Made by a program: the position numbers and the translations under genes. The notes under the pieces were generated by a model. It was not told the origin of the DNA. It did no database searches and saw nothing but the letters and a program-made list of their open reading frames with translations. Below are positions 59,083 through 64,000 of a stretch of 64,000 nucleotides of DNA, one piece after another; position 1 is the stretch's first letter; each line of letters begins with the position of its first letter. Source of the DNA: Clostridiales bacterium (GTDB lineage Bacteria; Bacillota; Clostridia; Christensenellales; CAG-314); contig JAFLVK010000002.1 of the NCBI GenBank assembly GCA_022508345.1, positions 124,001 through 188,000 of the forward strand. Direction: 5' to 3'.

Positions 59083-60636
59083 CTAATTTTCATATTGCTT
59101 GTTTTTGCTAAATTCCACGTCGGAATCGCGACGGAAAAACTTGCGTACCGTTGTTGCTCTCCCCACGGGCTTGCGCAGACGCTTGTTGTAGGTAAGACCA
59201 AGCTTGTCATAAAGCTCAAGGCGGCGAGTAACACGCTTGAAAAAGCCCTTTTTGCGCGATCCCCATGCCACTTCGGAAAGCGCGTCCAGTCGGGGTAGCA
59301 ATTGGAAAAACAACCTGTCAGGGCAGGAAACGTATTCCGTCCAAAGCGTACCCTCCACGCCCAAAACATTTTTGCGGGCATGTTTAGCCACACCCCTGTA
59401 CGGGTTGAACTTGAGCGTTTTTCTTAACGGAGTCAGCGCGTATGGGTAATCGAAATACAATCTAAAGCAGGGGGAAAGAATAACCTTTCTGCCGCGCTTG
59501 GTTTGCTTGATTGCCTTTTTGCGCTTAAACGGCGTCCAAACCTGGCTAACGATATCTAAATCGGTGGCTTGCTTTACGCCGTCGTTCCAGCAGATAACCT
59601 TTTTGCCCTTGGCTTCAAGGTGCTTGCGGAACACCTCCACCATGTGCGCTTGCAGCTCATCGTAGCTGTTCAGCTTCAACTCCGCCATACGCTCTCGGCA
59701 CAGCTTGCAGTTGCACCATCTATCCTTGGGAACCTCGTCGCCACCCAAGTGAATGTACTCGGACGGGAACATCTCCGCTATTTCGTCCAAAATGTTTTTT
59801 ACAAACTCGTAGCTTTCGTCATTGCCCGCGCACAAAATGTCTTTGGAAATGCCCCAGCTCTTTCTAACCTCGGATACCTGGTGTGTACAGCTGTATTCGG
59901 GGTAAGCCGCCAATGCAGCTACAAAGTGTCCCGGCAAATCCACCTCGGGGATAATCTCGATATTGCGCTCAGCAGCGTAGCTTACAAGCTCGGCAATGTC
60001 GTTTTTAGTGAGGAAACCTCCGTGTGGCTCGTCGTCAACGTAGCGTTTGCCGTCCTTTACCACTTCCGAGCCTTGGCGTACGCTTCCTATCTCCGTTAAA
60101 AGGGGATATTTGTCTATCTGAACGCGGAAGCCTTGATCGTCCGTCAGGTGCAAATGCAGCTTGTTGAGCTTCACCTGCGACATAAGCTCGACAATTTGTT
60201 TCAAAGTGTCCACACCGTAAAAATGGCGACAAATGTCCACCATTAGTCCGCGGTGATAAAACCTCGGCTTATCCTCGATGTAGCAGTTTGCGCAGGTAAT
60301 TTCTTCCTGCTTTGTATCCAGGTTGAACACCTGTCTCAGCGTTTCCACGGCGTAAAAACAGCCCTCTACAGTGGACGCATTTACTGTTACTACACCTTGG
60401 GAAATCATTAGTATATATCCCTCGGGGTCCGTCTTGTCGCTGTTGGCAAATATTATTTGCGCTTCTTCTATTACATCGGTAAACTGTAAAAATTTGCCGC
60501 AGCTTTCGTACACCAAATCTGCAAGACGTTCCGCCTGCGTTAAAAATGCGCTGTCGCAAAAAATCTTGGAGTTTTCCGCTATACTGAAGCTGCCCGACAG
60601 TTTTTCGGTTTTGTAAGGGTTTGGTAAAATATTCAT
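59083..60636 (-). CDS. Beta-N-acetylhexosaminidase, GH20, cytoplasmic
   Basis: A 517-residue glycosidase releasing N-acetylglucosamine/galactosamine. An N-terminal GH20b-like domain (residues 1-115) precedes the barrel: RFYHRGLMVDICRHFYGVDTL, LNKLHLHLTDDQGFR, EIIPEVDLPGHF and the catalytic Asp-Glu in YIHLGGDEVPKDRW. There is no signal peptide, so it acts inside the cell. Start is ATG 60636; 14 upstream codons lack support. The last 90 residues are basic (RLELYDKLGLTYNKRLRKPVG). It lies immediately before pfkA. Confidence 0.91.
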   Translation of the reverse strand: MNILPNPYKTEKLSGSFSIAENSKIFCDSAFLTQAERLADLVYESCGKFLQFTDVIEEAQIIFANSDKTDPEGYILMISQGVVTVNASTVEGCFYAVETLRQVFNLDTKQEEITCANCYIEDKPRFYHRGLMVDICRHFYGVDTLKQIVELMSQVKLNKLHLHLTDDQGFRVQIDKYPLLTEIGSVRQGSEVVKDGKRYVDDEPHGGFLTKNDIAELVSYAAERNIEIIPEVDLPGHFVAALAAYPEYSCTHQVSEVRKSWGISKDILCAGNDESYEFVKNILDEIAEMFPSEYIHLGGDEVPKDRWCNCKLCRERMAELKLNSYDELQAHMVEVFRKHLEAKGKKVICWNDGVKQATDLDIVSQVWTPFKRKKAIKQTKRGRKVILSPCFRLYFDYPYALTPLRKTLKFNPYRGVAKHARKNVLGVEGTLWTEYVSCPDRLFFQLLPRLDALSEVAWGSRKKGFFKRVTRRLELYDKLGLTYNKRLRKPVGRATTVRKFFRRDSDVEFSKNKQYEN

Positions 60637-60689
60637 ATCGTCACTCGGGTATTCCGCCCAAAACGGCGCAATTAGCATTATATATTATT

Positions 60690-60718
60690 ATTTTAACACA
60701 ATGTTTATATAAATACAA
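60690..60718 (-). promoter_or_regulatory. Promoter of GH20-pfkA
   Basis: On the minus strand TTGTAT (60713-60718), a 17-base spacer and TAAAAT (60690-60695), giving a leader of about 45 bases before ATG 60636. Confidence 0.55.
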
Positions 60719-60749
60719 GTTTATGAACTGTTTTTGTATTGTACCGCAC

Positions 60750-60780
60750 AAAAAAGGCCCCTTTGTACGAGGAGCCTCTT
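60750..60780 (-). terminator. Terminator of the pot operon
   Basis: On the minus strand AGAGGCTCC ... GGGGCCT hairpin followed by six T, downstream of potD. Confidence 0.82.
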
Positions 60781-60822
60781 GTAATTTTATTCCATTTTGG
60801 ACATACACACAGCAAGTCAACT

Positions 60823-62481
60823 TCACTCAGTTAGTTGTTTTGCGGGGGAAGTGACAGTGTGGCTTCTCCACCGCTTCAAGCCTATCACTGCGAACAGCAC
60901 TCCTAATGCCACAGCAACAGCAAGCGCCGTCCAGCCTAGCAAGGGCAATGCGGATACACCTGCCGAGCGCGCGTAGTTCCACATGGTTACAACCTTTTTG
61001 TTGTTCGCGCCAAAGTCCTGCATGATACCAAACGAATTGAGATCGCGGTTGACGCTACCCTCTTTGATTACAAACGGATAACGCCAGTTACTGTCGTCCA
61101 TTTCGTCAAAGTCATCATCGTCGCCGCCGAAAAAGTAATGTTCAAATTCTTCCCAGCTGTCGAAGTCGAATTCGGTAACGGCCTTACCGTCCTTGTCCAG
61201 GCGCTCCCAGTAGTCGCAATTTACAGTGTAGCCTTCCGCAAGCACCGCGCGCGCGTCACTGTCAGTGCGAACCAGGTCGCGGTCAACCGCCGATGTGTAG
61301 CCGATTTCCAGCATGTTTTCCGCTGCAATCTCAGCTTTATTGAGGAAGTTAATGAAGATTTTTATAGCTTCCATATGGTCGGGGTTGTATGTTTTGGGCA
61401 CAACCCAACCGTCAAACCAGATGTTACCTGCGCCGTTAGGAACGTAGTACGCAAGCTCGTAATCGTCCAGTTCGTCGCTCCAGCTTTCCTCCACGGCGTA
61501 CAGCGCGTCACCACTCCAAGCAAGGTCGACAATGGCGTTACCCTGCAAAAGGTCATCCTTGCCGAAGTCCACTTCGTAACCGAAAAGCTGACTTTTCTGC
61601 TCGGTGAGCACCTTTCTGCACAGCTCCAGCAGTTGGTCGTCCACAGCATTTATAAGTTGTCCTATGGGCAAGCTTGTGTACAAATCTCCGTTTTCGTTTC
61701 GCAACCCATCAAGACGGCCGCTTTCCTTCAAGTAGAATATTGTTGCCGCGTAGCTGTCGCGGATACTGTCTTTCATCAGTATGTTGCCGGTAAGCCCGGG
61801 GGACAGGATATCGTCTTCGCCGTTGTCGTTAAACAAAATGCCCCAGTTGGCTTTGTTCATGATTTCCTTGTCGTAGATATCCAAGTCCATGAAAGCGTAC
61901 TTGTTGTACAAAATACCCAGCGTGCCGTACATATAGGGCACAAAGTAATCAATCATGCTTACTGTTTCGCCCGTTTCTTCTATAACCAGCTTGCCAAACG
62001 TATCCTCGTCGGACACCTTTTCGATGATGCCCCATTCGATGTTGCCGCTGTCCACTACCACACCGTTGTCGTCGCAATCGCCGCCGTTGAAAAACTCCTC
62101 GAATTGCTCGTCGGACATGCTCAGCCCCTTGCGGTACTCCGACTTTTTGAAATAGTTCAACGGCACAAGCATATTGCTTTCGATAAGCTTTTGTATTGCG
62201 TACTCGCTCGGGCACACCACGTCGACGTTGCTGTCGCCCTGCATAAGGCGCGTCAGCATGGTTTCGTTGGTGTCGAAGGTGACGTAGGTAATTTCAATAT
62301 CTTTACCGGTTAAATCTTTGTAGTAACTTTTAAAATCGGTAAGCTTGGTGTCGTAGATGTAGTCCGCCCAGTTGTATATTACAAGCTGGTCTGTTTCGCC
62401 GTTTTTTCCACACGCAGCAACGGTAAATATAACCGTCAACAGAAGCACAACGCATGAAAGGATTGATACTACTCTTTTCAT
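60823..62481 (-). CDS. potD: Spermidine/putrescine ABC transporter substrate-binding lipoprotein with C-terminal membrane segment
   Basis: A 552-residue PotD-type binding protein, about 200 longer than the classic form. Residues 1-24 form a lipoprotein signal (TVAACGKN, Cys24). LVIYNWADYIYD and VDVVCPSEYAIQKLIESNML are the PotD blocks; LAWSGDALYAVEES and NIWFDGWVVPKTYNPDHMEA continue the family pattern. Insertions (for example the acidic GGDDDDFDEMDDSN near residue 460) and a C-terminal helix ALPLLGWTALAVAVALGVLFAV with RWRS stop-transfer are unusual. It overlaps potC by four bases. Confidence 0.92.
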   Translation of the reverse strand: MKRVVSILSCVVLLLTVIFTVAACGKNGETDQLVIYNWADYIYDTKLTDFKSYYKDLTGKDIEITYVTFDTNETMLTRLMQGDSNVDVVCPSEYAIQKLIESNMLVPLNYFKKSEYRKGLSMSDEQFEEFFNGGDCDDNGVVVDSGNIEWGIIEKVSDEDTFGKLVIEETGETVSMIDYFVPYMYGTLGILYNKYAFMDLDIYDKEIMNKANWGILFNDNGEDDILSPGLTGNILMKDSIRDSYAATIFYLKESGRLDGLRNENGDLYTSLPIGQLINAVDDQLLELCRKVLTEQKSQLFGYEVDFGKDDLLQGNAIVDLAWSGDALYAVEESWSDELDDYELAYYVPNGAGNIWFDGWVVPKTYNPDHMEAIKIFINFLNKAEIAAENMLEIGYTSAVDRDLVRTDSDARAVLAEGYTVNCDYWERLDKDGKAVTEFDFDSWEEFEHYFFGGDDDDFDEMDDSNWRYPFVIKEGSVNRDLNSFGIMQDFGANNKKVVTMWNYARSAGVSALPLLGWTALAVAVALGVLFAVIGLKRWRSHTVTSPAKQLTE

Positions 62482-63302
62482 CTTTTTGCCTCCTTTGCGG
62501 TAGCGCCGTTACGCTTGATGTTGACAAGCAACAATAGCGTAAACATAACCACGAAAAAGATAGAAAACACAGCAAACCAGAAAGGCTCCAAGCTCTTTAC
62601 ACGCGCGTCCTCGTAGATGTAGGTGGACAGCGTTTCGATACCGGTGTCGCCCTTGTTAAATTGCGTGATGATGAAGTCGTCCAGCGACAGCGTAAACGCC
62701 ATTGCAAAGCCGGACACAATCCCCGGCATGATGTAGGGGAACACCACCTTGAACATTGCCGTCACGGGGTTTGCACCAAGGTCCAGCGCCGCTTCGTACA
62801 TGTTGGGGTCCATACGCTGAAGTCTCGGCAAAATTGACAGCACAACATAAGGTGTACAAAATGCAACGTGGGAAATTATCAGGCGCGTCATACCCTGCGG
62901 GAAAATGAAGCTAAACGCCGCAAAGAACACCATCAGCGACACCGCCATGACAATTTCGCTGTTAATCATGGGCAGTTGATTGACGGTAAGCGTAATTTTC
63001 TTCCAGCGTTTACCCAGGGCATAGATACCGATTGTGGAGAAAGCCCCCAGTACTGTGGAAATTACACTTGCGGACAGCGCTAGGATTGCTGTATATTTCA
63101 AGGCGTTCAAAAGCCCTGCCGACTGTTCGCTGTCAAACAGCGCAGCGTACGAATGGAAATTGAAGCCGCCCTTGAAGCTAAAATAGCTGTTGCCCGAAAA
63201 ACTGAAAATGATAATTAGCAAAATGGGCAAATACAACAGCGCCAGCACCAACCCAAGATACCCGTCGGCGCAAATGCGGGAGATAAGATTTTTCTTTTTC
63301 AT
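62478..63302 (-). CDS. potC: Spermidine/putrescine ABC transporter permease PotC
   Basis: A 274-residue permease with six membrane segments (GLVLALLYLPILLIIIFSF first). The cytoplasmic EAA loop is MYEAALDLGANPVTAMFKVVFPYIMPG near residue 165. KGGFNFHSYAALFDSEQS after the first helix is typical of PotC. Overlaps potB and potD by ATGA at both ends. Confidence 0.94.
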   Translation of the reverse strand: MKKKNLISRICADGYLGLVLALLYLPILLIIIFSFSGNSYFSFKGGFNFHSYAALFDSEQSAGLLNALKYTAILALSASVISTVLGAFSTIGIYALGKRWKKITLTVNQLPMINSEIVMAVSLMVFFAAFSFIFPQGMTRLIISHVAFCTPYVVLSILPRLQRMDPNMYEAALDLGANPVTAMFKVVFPYIMPGIVSGFAMAFTLSLDDFIITQFNKGDTGIETLSTYIYEDARVKSLEPFWFAVFSIFFVVMFTLLLLVNIKRNGATAKEAKR

Positions 63303-64000
63303 AGTACACTACTTACCTCCTCGTCCTTACTTGTTAGGTTGACAACGACGTTAGCAACTACAACCAGCACCAGCATAACAAGGCTCATCACACTACCCAC
63401 GCCGAAGCTGTTGGTAGTTTTGCTAAAGTGCATGTTGATTGCGTCGCCGAACAGGAAAATTTTGCTACTTGACAAAATTTCCGAAATTGCAAAGGTTGAT
63501 ATTGCGGGAATAAACGTCATTGTGATACCGCTGATAATTCCGGAAAGCGACAGCGGCAAAACAGTCTTCAAAAACACCGTAAGTTTGTCTGCGCCAAGGT
63601 CCTCTGCAGCCTCTATGTAGCTGTGGTCGATGGACACAAGCGTTGTGTGCAGAGGCAGTATCATATAGGGCAGGTAGTTGTACACCATGCCGAACAGCAC
63701 CGTTCCCATGCCCAGCTTTACGTTCAACGCCATAAATATAGCCTTGGTGGAAAGCGTACGGATAAGGAAGTTAACCCACATGGGCAGTATGAACAGCAAC
63801 ACAAGCACACGGCTGCTCGCGTGATACTTGGCAAGCAGGTACGCACACGGATAGCCTATCACAAGGCAAATAAGCGTTGTAACTGCGCCGATTATTAACG
63901 AATTACCAAGCACCGTCAAGCCACCGCCTGCATCGCTGAAGAACTCTACAAAGTGCTCAAATGTCAGGCTTTGTCCGTCGTCGGTTAAAAAGGCGTTTAC
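63299..64000 (-). CDS. potB: Spermidine/putrescine ABC transporter permease PotB, 5' part beyond the window
   Basis: Visible part of 233 residues, the C-terminal portion. The frame is open to the last base (VNAFLTDDGQSLTFEHFVEFF), so the start lies beyond 64000. NSLIIGAVTTLICLVIGYPCAYLLA and the EAA loop YIEAAEDLGADKLTVFLKTVLPLS match PotB. The matching ATPase gene potA would be expected further upstream of this operon, outside the window. Confidence 0.93.
   Translation of the reverse strand, partial: VNAFLTDDGQSLTFEHFVEFFSDAGGGLTVLGNSLIIGAVTTLICLVIGYPCAYLLAKYHASSRVLVLLFILPMWVNFLIRTLSTKAIFMALNVKLGMGTVLFGMVYNYLPYMILPLHTTLVSIDHSYIEAAEDLGADKLTVFLKTVLPLSLSGIISGITMTFIPAISTFAISEILSSSKIFLFGDAINMHFSKTTNSFGVGSVMSLVMLVLVVVANVVVNLTSKDEEVSSVL

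Noticed and set aside
61138..62313. 391-codon open frame on the plus strand
   Set aside because: It is the complement of potD, which has signal peptide, family motifs and coupled neighbours; the plus-strand frame has no ribosome site or recognisable motif.
1..64000. CRISPR array, restriction-modification or toxin-antitoxin locus
   Set aside because: No regularly spaced direct repeats, Cas, methylase/endonuclease pair or clear toxin gene was found. The small XRE pair was considered as an antitoxin but has no toxin partner.

Overview
The window reads as chromosomal DNA of an uncultured, moderate-GC member of the Bacillota, most likely a Clostridia. The support is a T-box in front of valS, an FMN riboswitch in front of an ECF-type riboflavin transporter, RNase J, a TrmR/U32-peptidase pair, Hsp33, a PdaB-like deacetylase, strong AGGAGG-type ribosome sites and frequent TTG/GTG starts. 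Most genes lie on the minus strand in short operons ended by classical hairpin terminators. I cannot name the species.

Layout. 1-850: 5' end of valS with a complete valine T-box leader. 0.9-3.6 kb: NitT/TauT-type ABC transporter. 3.8-9.3 kb: YkvI-like membrane protein, a TPR-like protein with hslO, a methyltransferase and a DUF624-like membrane protein. 9.4-11.9 kb: lysine/diaminopimelate genes asd-dapA-dapB. 11.9-17.6 kb: U32 tRNA-hydroxylation protein, trmR, rnj and two polytopic membrane proteins. 17.6-26.5 kb: a compact virion module (terminase, portal, scaffold, capsid, connector/stabilisation proteins) with no integrase, lysis, replication or long-tail genes. 26.6-30 kb: two surface proteins flanking an ArpU/sigma-like regulator. 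30-35.3 kb: SSB-like protein, polysaccharide deacetylase, and an operon of a 2TM-Nudix-like protein, a sugar kinase and a 2-hydroxyacid dehydrogenase. 35.4-41 kb: tRNA-Asn with duplicated 3'-end fragments, an XRE regulator, a NAD synthetase carrying an N-terminal XRE domain, a TrmB-like enzyme, an exonuclease, and a divergent pair of tiny XRE repressors with an operator array. 41.3-45.8 kb: type II topoisomerase pair. 46-51.6 kb: RyR-domain membrane protein, lysophospholipase-like hydrolase, murG, and a WYL regulator divergent from a 57-aa protein. 51.7-55 kb: hydrolase-murF-ddl. 55.2-56.8 kb: tsaE-tsaB-rimI. 57-60.6 kb: ribU with FMN riboswitch, GH20-pfkA. 60.8-64 kb: potB-potC-potD polyamine transporter, potB cut by the window end.

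Cross-cutting signals. (1) A family of about 124-bp fold-back repeats (six whole or partial copies) sits with one particular end exactly against the 3' ends of minus-strand genes, directly after the stop codon in four cases, inside the tsaB coding end in one, and on the U-tract of the T-box terminator in another. (2) A 17-bp partial dyad recurs four times in intergenic DNA, always in the same orientation. (3) The virion module looks domesticated or gene-transfer-agent-like: it contains a host repeat, lies between ordinary chromosomal genes and ends at its own terminator. (4) The XRE-glutaminase-NAD synthetase fusion suggests a biosynthetic enzyme that may also be a transcription factor, a possible functional analogue of NadR.
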